Positions 44,791-55,515 of a DNA stretch of 64,000 nt are shown piece after piece. This stretch comes from Micrasema longulum. Taxonomy: Eukaryota > Arthropoda > Insecta > Trichoptera > Brachycentridae. The notes beneath the pieces were generated by a model. That model did not search any database. It was not told the origin of the DNA and worked only from the letters and a program-made list of their open reading frames with translations. Made by a program: the position numbers and the translations under genes. Every line of letters begins with the position of its first letter. The stretch's first letter is position 1. Location of the stretch: contig JAGVSM010001251.1 of NCBI GenBank assembly GCA_022494885.1, positions 62,001 through 126,000 of the forward strand, read 5' to 3'.

Positions 44791-45683
44791 GTGAAATGAA
44801 AAATGTAAAATGAACCGCTTTTCATATACACACGATACTATCTATTACTATCAACGTGTGTTCTATTTATAGTTCATTTTAAAAATTGAAAAAAAAAAAT
44901 AGAACTACAAAAAATATTCAAGTGAACAAAAATTTAAAAAAAAATAGAATCTGTAAGTGAATTTATAAATAAATGTTTGTAGTTATATTTATTCGAAGAA
45001 TACAATTATAGAAGTACATTAACAATTCACTTATCATTACAAAATTATTTTCAATACTAGTAGTCCTAATAGTTAATCATAATATGTATGTATATATGGA
45101 ATCATATATATTTTAACCATTTGCCTTAAAAATTTTAGAAGGTAGTTGGAAAATGCAGATAAAAATTTTAATGAAATTGTGTGTTCTACAAAGCCTTATT
45201 GAAATGACTTCCCTTAATAATCTAAGCAGTAACAGCTTGTGGAGCTTTTGTCAAGGGATGTTCTAACGGAAGAACCCTTGTTTTGTATTTGACACTTGAA
45301 GCAAGAGTCACTACATTTGAAGCGGAAAAACTGTAAACGAAAGTTGGCAAGGCTGCAATGATTATTTAGATTCTGAATTAAAATGACAACACGAATTTAT
45401 AAATTCGTCCCTTTTAAAAGCATTAAAGTATTTTTAATTATTTTGCTTCATTTGCATTTTCTCTGTTTGTTCTTTCGTCAAAATTTTTACAATGAACGGT
45501 AGTTTTTTTCGATTTATTTATATTTTTATTAAGAATTTTTATAAAAAAAATACTTTTGCAGTTATTAAAAATTAAAAAAAGGAGACGACACTTATCGTAG
45601 ACGCGTAAAGCAATCACCTCTCACACTGTGTTAAAACATTCACTTTTCTGTCTTTTTGTAAACATTTATATTTCCTCAATTGA
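44791..45683. other. A+T-rich stretch, nothing recognised
   Basis: No supportable feature. Confidence 0.4.
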
Positions 45684-45754
45684 GTCATCAATTTCCAAAA
45701 CCCGCTACCCCCCCTATGGCCGCCATTGAGAGATAGCGGTTCTTGGAAATTGAC
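45684..45754. repeat. GC-containing hairpin (about 26-bp arms)
   Basis: GTCATCAATTTCCAAAACCC and GCTACC on the left pair with the complement GTCGTCAATTTCCAAGAACC and GCTATC on the right, around a loop with CCCTATGGCCGCCATTGAG. It stands out from the surrounding A+T-rich DNA; function unknown. Confidence 0.6.
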
Positions 45755-46799
45755 GACACAAATCTTACATCTGCTAATTTTTTTGTAGTAAGAGTGTTAA
45801 TGTAATTTTTGAAATGAGATCAATGTTTAATTTACTTATCATTTTTAATAAACCAAGGATAATGGTTTTTATTGCAATTTTCCTGTCCATTTTTTTTCAT
45901 TCAGTGTAATTGTCAGGTGAAATGTATAATTTGAATCCAAAATGCGTTAAAAGAGATAAGTATTTCATTAAAATTTTGAAATTATTAGTGCAACTTTTAT
46001 AACAAAAAAATATAACTCAAGTTTTTTGTAGTTTTTGTGTCGAGGTATTGAATAATTAATTGCTTTGATGAGGTAGAAAAAAAATACGCACCACGCTAAA
46101 ATCTTATCCGTTTACTAAAACTTAAATATTTGTAAAAAATCTCTTCACTCAAATTATCTATCGCATCTAGAGTTGTAGGGATGACTCCAGCGCACCCTCC
46201 GACAATCATGAATATTCTAATTGGGTCCCGAACCCTCCACGGCCCCAAAACCTTAAAAAATTAAAATAGATAATACTGTGCGACGGTTGTTATAATTACG
46301 GTGTCCGTACACCGTATATTAATATCATTATTAGAGGGCAGACTTCATGCATAAACATCGTGTGTACTCGAGGACCGGTAAGGGCCTAATAGCTTCATAT
46401 AGAGGCATAGTACAAACACCTGATAACCTGGTACTGTTCCCACAGTTATCATTTTATAAACTGCTCACTTACACATTTCACATTGTTTTTCTTACGTTTT
46501 TTTGTCTAAAAAATAAATAAAGTTACTGTTTTACATTTCTCTAATGTCAAAATACGATGATATGACTTAATCTATATTTCTTTTCATTTCTAAAGCCCAG
46601 AAATACAATATATTTATATTAACTTTTCTGGAGGGTTTCGGAACATTGAGTTAACTAGTTCTATGGTCTTCCTCTAAATAACTGTCGGAAAAGATCTATA
46701 GACATTGCCTTATTTTCTCTATGGACTTATGGTCTCCGTCTTATATGTCTTGATGCGCGTATATATTTTTCATAAATACAATTAAGTAAATTAAATGTG
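45755..46799. other. Unannotated stretch with a small perfect hairpin
   Basis: TACGGTGT/ACACCGTA form an 8-bp hairpin at 46297-46316. A CCCGAACCCTCCA block near 46227 faces an inverted TGGAGGGTTTCGGAA at about 46628-46643, which could mark a 400-bp element; support is weak. Confidence 0.35.
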
Positions 46800-46975
46800 C
46801 GGGTTGTGGTCCCGTGGCTAGTGTCTCGGACTCAAGGACCAAAGGTCCATAGTTCGAATCCCACTCTACCCCAACTTGATTCCATTTTCTAATAGTGAGT
46901 TATTTGTAACTCGTTGAAAATGGCCCTCAAAATAAAAAATTTGGGTAAATCATAAGAACGCAAATATTTATTTTA
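46800..46975 (+). repeat. tRNA-derived SINE family A, copy 4
   Basis: GGGTTGTGGTCCCGTGGCTA head, B box AGTTCGAATCC near 46852, the conserved core with two changes, and a CGCAAATATTTA end. Confidence 0.9.
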
Positions 46976-49502
46976 TTAAAAAACAAATAATGAAAAATAA
47001 ACGCGGCTGAACATGGTTTTTTGTTTTAATCTAAAATAGTTGATAATTCATCAAATTAATTGTTTTCCAAAACAGTTATTACTTGATCTAATAAAAAAAC
47101 CTTAAAAAACTATTTTTGTTCAAATAAAAAAATAAATTAATTTTACTGTTTGCTGAGGCATGGAGATAAAAAACTAATTTTTTACTTTCACTTTGGCCTG
47201 ATTTCAGTAAAAAGTTTGAAATTGAAGTCTTAAAATTATTGACATGGATATTCCATAATCATGAGAAGCTCCGAGATTAATTATTTTTGATAAAACCGAC
47301 ACTAGGAAACGGATTTCCTTCTAAATGCAAACTTTCCGAGATGTATAAAAATAAAAGCCGGTATTAAAACTTTTTAGAGTAAAAGATGACATATTTTATG
47401 ATGAAGATAGGATTTTTTTAATCCCCTTATTCAATAAACCGGCGGGCTAATTGGTTTCCCAAACTTTATGAGTTACTTCGTTAGCAGAATCTTATTTTTT
47501 TCTGGAAACAATACATTTGGAATATAATTTATCGTTGACGTTAATGTAGTCAAATTCAGCAGAATAAAGAAGTTAATCGGTTTTGAAACTTTTTATATAA
47601 ATCTCCTTTAACGATAATTTAATATCACATTTCAAAACAGTCAAAAACTTGATATGGTGACTAAATATTATTCAATAAATTCATGTTAAAGAAATTACAA
47701 ATATTAAAATAATAAGCATTACTAAATTGTGTTAATTAACAATTATCTTCTCGCTTCTTTACAAATTTAAATAAAAAATATATTGTTTCAAAAGTGTTAC
47801 AATATTTTTTTGCGTGTTAAAAAGTATATCGTATTGTATAAAACTGAATAGTTTCAACGAGCAACTTTAGTAAACAAAATTTCATGAACAACATTTTATT
47901 TGCACCATCATTTTTTTCTATTGAAACAGTAAATACCAAAAACAAAAAAGTTATACTCAATTGCATGAAATTCATTCCATCCAATTTATTTTCAAGAAGA
48001 ACTTAGTCACGACCGTAACGAAGTAATAAATAAACATTAGTATGGCATCGTTTGAAGTGAAACCTATCAAAGAAATTTAATTTCACTCATTTAAACCAAC
48101 CGAAGTAAATCAGAGTTGAAGTTATCTAAAGGGGGAAAAAACTGCAATCGAACTTCTCACATAAGAATCCTTAGAAAATGTTTTGAAGGCCCAAGTTCGA
48201 TTTTATCCTAGCACTAGAGTAGAAATACAAGGGACAGAATCAAACTTAAAGACGTTTATGCTCCCCTATACACATAATGGCTACAATCTCTATTATCTAC
48301 CATCGGAAAGGCGGCATGTTTTTGTAACAAACATACACTGTAAACAAACGCCATCTTTAATCGTAATTTCCTTTACATAACTCTGAAAACCAAAATTAAT
48401 TAACCATTTCACTATTAAAATAGAATTAGACAAAACTTTGGGTTTTTTATACTTTTTGTCTCTTATAATATTAATATCACCTGTGCTTTAATTAGTAGTT
48501 TATTTTTCTGTATTCCCACGAGCGCAATCACTTTTAAATATTATCACAATGTGTTTAAATATAAGACACGTACCTAATAAATAAAAAAATTGTGCATGCG
48601 ACATTAAATGTTCAGAAATATAATATTTTTATTTTACAATGAATATGTAAACATATTTGAAGTAAATTTCTTCATTAAATTAACTTTATGATAGTTAAAT
48701 AGTCATGTCTTATTTTAATGGTCTTAATACACTAACTACATATTTAATACTCAGGCAGAACAATTATTAAATTATTAAAGTGTTTTTTGCTTAACAAAAA
48801 CTTATTTCTGTATGCTGCAAAAATATAAGGTTCACATTTAAAAAAAAATTATTATCTCATTTAACCAAAAAAATCGTAGCAAACATTTTACCTACAACCG
48901 ATTAACACTTAATTTTTAAATCATATTGACACTGAATAAAAATGCTCAAGTATCTTTCAGATTTTTTTTTAAAGTGATAGTTAGTTATGAGATTTAATTT
49001 GAACCAAACTTCCCATCTCATATATTTCAAAGCATGCCATGCACAATTCATTAACGCGAACTTATAATATCTAACAGCGCAGAATTTTGTGTTTAATTAA
49101 GTCATTTATTTCCGCTTTATAATCCTTAGATTCCCTGTAGAACAGTAGATCTCTATTTTAGTGACTACAACAAATATGAAACCCTAAGTAAGCTGTAGGG
49201 TTAATCTAGGTAAGTATCTCTAGTAAGGGTACATAGGTAGGGTGTATGTATTTATCTCACAGCCCAGAGGGCGCTGAAAGGTGAAAGTACTTACCGTATA
49301 TCTTCGATATATTTATTTATTAAATATTTAATTTACGTATTTACACGAGACGGTAACTTTTCGCAAAATAATAAATTGCAACTCATCTATAATTCAGTTA
49401 TTTTCCTCATTTACACCCAACAAATGATTTGACCAGTATATTCATATGACTTATATTAATATTGCTTTTTTTAGAGAGTATAACTACATATAGACAAACT
49501 TC
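46976..49502. other. Long unannotated A+T-rich stretch
   Basis: About 2.5 kb with no supportable gene, RNA or repeat. The frame at 48183-48380 has no recognised motif. Confidence 0.4.
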
Positions 49503-49585
49503 TGCGTGGTTGATTAGATTATCAACTGTGAAACTGGTATTGTAGGTTTGATTCCTGGCAGTTGCAAAAATCTAGGATAGATTTT
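49503..49585 (+). repeat. tRNA-like SINE head, family C
   Basis: GCGTGGTTGATTAGATTATC, then ACTGTGAAACTGGTATTG and a B box GGTTTGATTCC followed by TGGCAGTTGCAAAAA. Same plan as 16300-16376 (minus) and 52040-52110. Confidence 0.5.
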
Positions 49586-50436
49586 TTCTTAATCAGTCTG
49601 TTATCAATCAAATTATGATTTTTTTTCCATATACTCCCCTTTTTAAATGATGAGAAACCTCTAAAATAGAGGCTTAGTGAGTTATTCCTAATATTTTGAA
49701 CTTATTTACAGTTTAAGAATAAACTCCAGCGTGCTCTTGTGGTTTATACACAAATTTAAAATAAAATAATTTATGTTTCATATCCATTGACAAATAAATG
49801 TCATTTTTACATATATTTTTGTAAAAAAAATATGACTGCATTAAAGAAAGAACATTTTTTTTTTAATACACTCGTTTTTCTGCATTTTTATAATCAATAA
49901 AATGCAGAAAAAAGACACTGACTTGTTTTTAATTATTTGTGAGTAAAAACTTTAAACTTTTATGCCAAATCAACAAAGGTCAATCATACTTTTTTTATAT
50001 TTTACGTAGTTAAGTTTTTTTTTGTTTTTTAAATAATTTACCATGGTAAATTCGTTGTGTATTTATATTATGAATTTATCTAAATCTCTGTTTTATGGTT
50101 TATAGTTTTATTTTAAAAATATAATATTCTTTCAATTAATTACTCACTGTGAGCTAGTTCATTTTTGTACGAAAATCGTCGCAGTTTATTCAAAATTAAG
50201 TAAATTTGATAAAATATGTAGGTATATTAATTGCTCTGCTTTTTTATCTAAATTAACTAACTTTTTGACTTCATCTTTGAACCTGTATTTTTATATAAAG
50301 TATGAAATTAAATAACAAGTTACCCATTATTATTGCTTTCGTGATGAGATATTTATTACTTTCTTTTTTCGTTTATTTATTGATGAATATGAAATACTTA
50401 TTGACATTTGAAACCATATTATTTTTCTCATTACAG
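49586..50436. other. A+T-rich stretch upstream of the candidate exon
   Basis: Nothing supportable apart from a T-rich tract and AG at 50424-50436 that could be a splice acceptor. Confidence 0.35.
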
Positions 50437-50829
50437 TGTAAAACATTATTCCATAAAGAAAATATTTGGAAAGGAAAAAACTTCGTTCTTTTAATTATAT
50501 GTATGACTCAATTGTATCGGAATCCATTTTTATTATTTATACTGAACGATAATTTTCCTTCAAAACACAAAATATACCAAACTGGTCCGGAAAGTTCTCT
50601 AACATTGTGTAGATACCAATTCGATGAATTGGGTTCGGGAGCTTTTTTATATTATCTGTTGACGACCCACTTCGCCGCCCGAAGCTTCGTTCCTTTGAGC
50701 TTCATCGACAAGTTTGTCTGGGGTTTCAATACGGGTTCATTTCGCTTGGACATTAGTCGATATTACGTCAAATATTTGGTGCCTTGTTTACTCAGTTTCG
50801 TCAGTTATTGCTTCGGATATCGAACATAA
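50437..50829 (+). CDS. Candidate terminal exon of an unrecognised, possibly membrane, protein
   Basis: An open frame of 175 codons (50302-50829) is the longest in the window without transposon motifs. A plausible acceptor TTTTTCTCATTACAG ends at 50436 in frame, and the region from about 50580 to the TAA at 50827-50829 has clearly higher G+C than its surroundings, as real exons here would. The C-terminal part reads TGPESSLTLCRYQFDELGSG, then FLYYLLTTHFAARSFVPLSF and DISRYYVKYLVPCLLSFVSY. It has hydrophobic stretches that could be one or two membrane segments. An AATAAA lies at about 50951. I recognise no family. It could be a last exon of a host gene on the plus strand, a transposon relic, or chance. 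Confidence 0.35.
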   Translation, partial: CKTLFHKENIWKGKNFVLLIICMTQLYRNPFLLFILNDNFPSKHKIYQTGPESSLTLCRYQFDELGSGAFLYYLLTTHFAARSFVPLSFIDKFVWGFNTGSFRLDISRYYVKYLVPCLLSFVSYCFGYRT

Positions 50830-51069
50830 TGGGACTATTGAAATATTAGATATTTCCTCCTTGGTATTAGTCCAGAACTAAGTTACGAAAGGATCCGTTC
50901 TCATTTTACATCAAATACTGGAGTTTCGTGTATTTAATTGAAAACACTTGAATAAAATATTCAGTCAAAATAATAAATACAACCCTTCATTATGTTCTTG
51001 TATTGTCAAACTGTTTTTCATCACATCCAGCAAACAAATAATACGTATATGATTAAATGTAAAGTATAT

Positions 51070-51600
51070 ATGTATGTATATGTCATCATCAAACAGTTGG
51101 ATAAGCCAGTTAACAGAACCGCTTGGCTGTTAATTGCATGCCAGCATTCAACTGAATGGCTAGGCCGTTTGTTAAATGAACATTTTACGAAAGGGTTGAA
51201 TGTCACTTACCCGCATTAATTTTAATACAACAATAATAGCGTTTTTTTATTTTTTTTATTTTGTTATGTGAAATTAGGTTAGGTTCAGTTTAAATAATTT
51301 GAAAATAGTTTTTTTTTTACTTGAATTAATCTAAAATTTGACTTAATAATTCATTATTAATACTTAATTAGTTAAGTGATTTTTTTTTGTTGCTATTAAA
51401 ACCTAATCCAACCTATCCTTATCTAATCCGTCGGCTTTAATTTCGGCCGTTTCCAAAAGGCACGCTTATTAAACATTAAGTTATCTCTATTCATTCAGCG
51501 AATAACCTATCCATTCAGGAGAATACCAGCATTTAATGAACAACCTAGCCGCTCTGTTGAGTGGCTGATTTAAATACTTGGTGGTGACACATACATATAT
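51070..51600. mobile_element. Foldback element with about 105-bp diverged arms
   Basis: The left arm (about 51070-51187) reversed matches the right arm (about 51490-51600) over its length: TTCATT, CCTA(G/T)CCATTCAG, GAAT(A/G)C(C/T)(A/G)GCAT, CTCTGTT(A/G)A(C/G)TGGCT and TG(A/G)TG(A/G)TGACA(C/T)A, in order. Ends contain ATATATGTATGT. The interior has a TTAGGTTAGGTT block and its inverted relative CCTAATCCAACCTA. Non-coding; divergence suggests an old insertion. Confidence 0.6.
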
Positions 51601-52039
51601 ATTTAATTTTAATACGAGTTTATCGGACCCACTCGTGATAATTTTATAATAATGGTAATAAATACATTTTTTTTGGCTATAATTTAAAAAGATTTAAAAG
51701 CTGAGGAATGTTTTTTTTTTCATCTTCTTTATTAAGTATTCATCGGAACACGCTTAACTAATTTGCCAAAAAGTAATAAGAATTTAAATTGTGAACAACA
51801 CACACGGACTGTCATGCAGTTTTTTAGAACAAAGAGAATAATAAATATAAAACACTTTACCTCTTTATTCAATCTTCTACCTCGTTTTATCAGCATACTT
51901 CAATTTATAATTTTAATACTCGGTGTTTAAATTTGAGAATATTAATCATACAATATCGTCCAAGGTTCATGGTATCTTTTTTGCATCAAACAACATTCGT
52001 TGAATGTTGAAAATATTGCAGTTATAAATAAATTGTGGA
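51601..52039. other. Unannotated spacer
   Basis: Nothing supportable. Confidence 0.35.
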
Positions 52040-52150
52040 TTCACGTGGCGTGGAGCAGTTACGGCCTGTGAAAATGTCGTCGCGGGTTCGATTTTCGCCA
52101 GTGAAAAAAAGGAAAGGAATTTTTTATTAATTATTGTTCGGGGTATTCTA
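52040..52150 (+). repeat. tRNA-like SINE, family C
   Basis: CACGTGGCGTGGAGCAGTTA, then CCTGTGAAAATGTCGTCGCG and GGGTTCGATTTTCGCC (B-box-like), followed by an A-rich stretch and GTTCGGGGTATTCTAG. Same plan as the other two family C copies. Confidence 0.5.
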
Positions 52151-52419
52151 GTGTATTTTTCAAAGCTTCATTTGATATCATCTTATTTTCACCTGTTAAA
52201 AAGAAATAGAGTTAATTCTTTAAAAAATGTAAAAACGTTATAAACTTTTAATGATAACTTACACGACGGACTAAACGATTTGATTTAAGAGTTTAATAAA
52301 AACTAACGGTATTTTTAAAATATCTTAAGGCGATTTTATAGTATTATCAAAAACCTTTGAAAGCGTATGCATTTCAGAAGAGTCCTTTTCTTTAAAAACA
52401 AATTTTTATTCCGTGCTTG

Positions 52420-52567
52420 TATCGTGAACACGCGGATCAAATATATAAATTTTATACCTCGCTCTACCGCAACTTGATTCCTATTTTTATAAAAAAATAA
52501 CTAGCAACTTGTTGAAATGGGCCAAAAAAGATATTTTGATAAATTATAAAACGCAAATATTGTTTTT
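52420..52567 (+). repeat. tRNA-derived SINE family A, old copy
   Basis: Retains CGCTCTACCGCAACTTGATT, ACTAGCAACTTGTTGAAATG and ATAAAACGCAAATATTG in family order. It directly abuts the tandem repeat at 52573. Confidence 0.65.
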
Positions 52568-52572
52568 TCAAA

Positions 52573-52769
52573 TACAGAAGTAAAGTTAACAAATTTGCAT
52601 CCTTAGCTATTGACATTAGGATAATTTAAAACCCAGAAAAGGACATATAAAAATGAAATTAGTGTTTAAATACAGAAGTGAAGTTAGCGAATTCGCATAC
52701 TGAGCTATTGACATCATAATTATTCAAAACCCAGAAAAGGACATATAAGAATGAAATTAGTTTTGAAAT
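52573..52769 (+). repeat. 98-bp tandem repeat, units 1 and 2
   Basis: Units start at 52573 and 52671 (TACAGAAGTAAAG and TACAGAAGTGAAG). Both contain AGCTATTGACAT and AAAACCCAGAAAAGGACATA. The array resumes with units 3 and 4 at 53197 after an insertion. Confidence 0.88.
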
Positions 52770-53196
52770 TATTTTTTTTCGTAGGATTTTTTCAATCTAC
52801 AATACAAAATTTAAAAATATAGATTACACAAACATCACTCTGTCAGATTTAAAATTTACACTAAAAATTTATTATGTCACTTAGTAGACATTATAATAAA
52901 AAATATGTACATCTCCCCTCCCTTCCTTATCCTCTCTTCAAGCATTTTTGTCCTTATCCCGCCCAATTTACAGTTACTTAATGTTCTTAAAATAAATATT
53001 TAAAAAATCTTTGATTATTGAGTACATGAAAATAACATTTTTATATGTATTTATTTGATGTGTAATATATTTTCTTTACTTACTTTGTATACTTGTGTGT
53101 TATTAGTTCTGAGTTTATACACTATATCTGTTTGTTTACTAAAAATATGTATGTAGAACTGTTGATTTCCCAAATAAAATAAAATAAATAAATAAA
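52770..53196 (+). mobile_element. Retroelement 3' end inserted between tandem-repeat units
   Basis: About 427 bp of unrelated sequence separates units 2 and 3 exactly at a unit boundary and ends in AAATAAAATAAAATAAATAA, an A-rich tail as made by non-LTR retrotransposition in the plus orientation. The body is A+T-rich without a frame. It may be a SINE or a LINE 3' UTR. A short AAATA could be the duplicated target but is not distinguishable from the tail. Confidence 0.65.
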
Positions 53197-53390
53197 TACA
53201 TAAGCGAAGTTAACAAGTTGGCATACGGAGCTATTGACATCGGGATTATTCAAAACCCAGGAAAGGACATATAAAAATGAAATTGGTTTTAATATACAGA
53301 AGTGAAGTTAACAAATTTGCATACTGAGCTATTGACATCAGAATTATTCGAAACCCAGAAAAAGACATATCAGAACTAAATTAGACGCTA
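53197..53390 (+). repeat. 98-bp tandem repeat, units 3 and 4
   Basis: Units start at 53197 and 53295, again 98 bp apart, with the same AGCTATTGACATC and CAAAACCCAGGAAAGGACAT blocks (unit 4 has a few more changes). Confidence 0.88.
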
Positions 53391-54015
53391 CCGACATGAC
53401 ATACTCAGATATAATTTGGTTCTTGAAATTCAACCTAAATATATTTTTTATGATGAAATGCGATATCCATAAATTGAAATAAAGCGCAGCGGCACACTTC
53501 ATTATTTTTATTATGTTCCAATTTTCACATAATTGTGACGCACCGTAAGTTATTATGGGATATAAATTCAAATTTTACACTTTTACTTTTTATTCAGTGG
53601 CAGACTCAAAATGTAAAAATATTTAATCTTGAGATCTTGATACTATTGATATTGACACAATGAAGAAGTTCAGTATTTTTTTTGGAAATCTATCACAACA
53701 CACTATCATTAGACAATTTGGAAGAACTAGTGACGTGTCATTCAAAGTAGCTTATATTGAATTTATATTTTTTTGTCATGCATTTTTAAAAAAATGCTGC
53801 AGAATTTAATACTCGTACATTTTTTATAACGAATTTTCCTTAGCTCTGAATTTCCTGATTATTGAGACTGTATTTTCAATTTTATTACACAATTGATTTA
53901 TTGTTTGAATTATTCATTACATTGGATATAAAATAAATAAATAATGTCACACATCCCGACTCAATAAGGCGACAAGAAAATCATGAGATTGTCTTATTCA
54001 AACAAATTTGGCTTG
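53391..54015. other. Unannotated spacer
   Basis: Nothing supportable. Confidence 0.35.
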
Positions 54016-54255
54016 TTGGCCTCGTGGTGTAGTGGTCCGTGTATTTGCCCGCCATGCAAGAGGTCTCAGGTTTGATTCCCGACGTGGTTGACGTAAAATA
54101 ATTATTTAAAAAGGCGTTTTTACACTAAAATATTTCGTAATCCCTGGACTAATACCTGAAGCATAAGACTGATCATCTTACCTTCATGCAACAAAAGCAA
54201 TCAAAGCACACTGCTCTATGCATCTTTAGGTGCGAAAAGGGAATGATGATGATGT
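54016..54255 (+). repeat. tRNA-derived SINE family B copy
   Basis: Head TTGGCCTCGTGGTGTAGTGG (good A box), B box GGTTTGATTCC near 54069, CCCTGGACTAATACCTGAAG, AGACTGATCATCTTACC and a GATGATGATG tail. Confidence 0.9.
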
Positions 54256-54660
54256 ATTATTTATCTTTGTATTTCCATAACCCAATAACTGGTTCAAAGT
54301 TAAACCAATTTTTCAAAACATTTATTTTGTGATTTAACAATTCAGCTTATGTTAGTAATTATATTAAAACTTGAATAAAAATATTCAGACTGGTTCAGAA
54401 GATGAACATTCGAGGGTGAAAGCGCCAATTGGTCAAATTAATTAATTGATACCCCTAAAACACTATATATACAAGCAGTCATACTTGCTACTTAGATAGG
54501 TTTATGCTCATTTTGTTGTATATAGGAAGTGGGTACTACTGACTTTGCAACAATAACCGATGAACCAGACTCAAGTCTGTTTCTATAATATACTTTAAAT
54601 GTCTATTTATTATAATATTTGCCGAATTTGTGTGCCTAATTTTTTTTTTTTTTTAATGTG
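54256..54660. other. Unannotated spacer
   Basis: Nothing supportable. Confidence 0.35.
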
Positions 54661-54832
54661 AAATATTTGCGTTTTTATGATTTACCCAAATATTTAATTT
54701 TGAGGGCCATTTTCAACAAGTTGTAAATAACTCACTATTAGAAAATGGGAATTGAGTTGGAGTAGAGTGGGATTGAGAACCACGGACCTTTGGTCCGTGA
54801 GTCCAAGACACTAGCCACAGGACCACAGCCCG
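54661..54832 (-). repeat. tRNA-derived SINE family A, copy 5
   Basis: The only well preserved family A copy on the minus strand. The right end reads as the complement of CGGGCTGTGGTCCTGTGGCT, the B box is GGTTCTCAATCC with an insertion, and the core is almost unchanged. A T-run (54640-54654) abuts its 3' end, representing an A tail. Confidence 0.9.
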
Positions 54833-55299
54833 ATTCAATAATGTGTTTTTATGCAATATTAACAAACCTTAAATGCTTTTCTCATTCATTTCTTTTCTTC
54901 AATACTTTACTGTTTTATTATAAATCTTTTATTCTTTTTATTATTAATACATTACTGTTTTTGAGTTTAACCATAACTTAATAAACCATGTTTTATTTTA
55001 TATATATTTTTATCATTAATTTTCTACAAATTAGCTAAGGCTGTTAGTTATAATAAGAAATAATAAATAACATAAAAAAGGGTTTCATAAAAAAGGCAAC
55101 CTTTTATTTTTGTTGGTTTTTGTTTGGTTTGTGATGACTTAAAAAAGAACCTCCTGCAAACAAATTGCTTCGCAGTTTGACGCAAATTCACGTCAGTGCA
55201 TGAAATTCAATTTTTTTCATTTTTTTTTCAATTGTGAATACATAATAATAAAGAATTTCTTTATCCTTTTTTAATGTTTATATTTATCGTTATTTTATC
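54833..55299. other. A+T-rich spacer
   Basis: Nothing supportable. Confidence 0.35.
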
Positions 55300-55515
55300 C
55301 AGCTCATGTTCTAATGACCAACGCGCTTACCATGCTAAACGTCTTGAGTTTGTTTCCAATATTGTTGAAATAAAAAACATTTTTTAAATGTTTTTTTACA
55401 CTAAAATATTTCGTAGTCTTACTTTCATGTAACAAAAAAATAATCAAGATACTTGCGGTTGGTGTTTCAATGCAGCGTAGTATGTTTTATTATGTTTGTA
55501 AAGGATGAAATGCAA
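55300..55515 (+). repeat. tRNA-derived SINE family B, old copy
   Basis: AATGACCAACGCGCTTACCA, CATGCTAAACGTCTTGAG with a damaged B box (GTTTGTTTCC), ACACTAAAATATTTCGTAGT and a final GTAAAGGATGAAATGCAATG. Order matches the family, identity is lower. Confidence 0.7.

Noticed and set aside
51276..51290. Insect telomeric TTAGG repeat
   Set aside because: Only two units occur, inside a foldback; this is expected by chance in such sequence.
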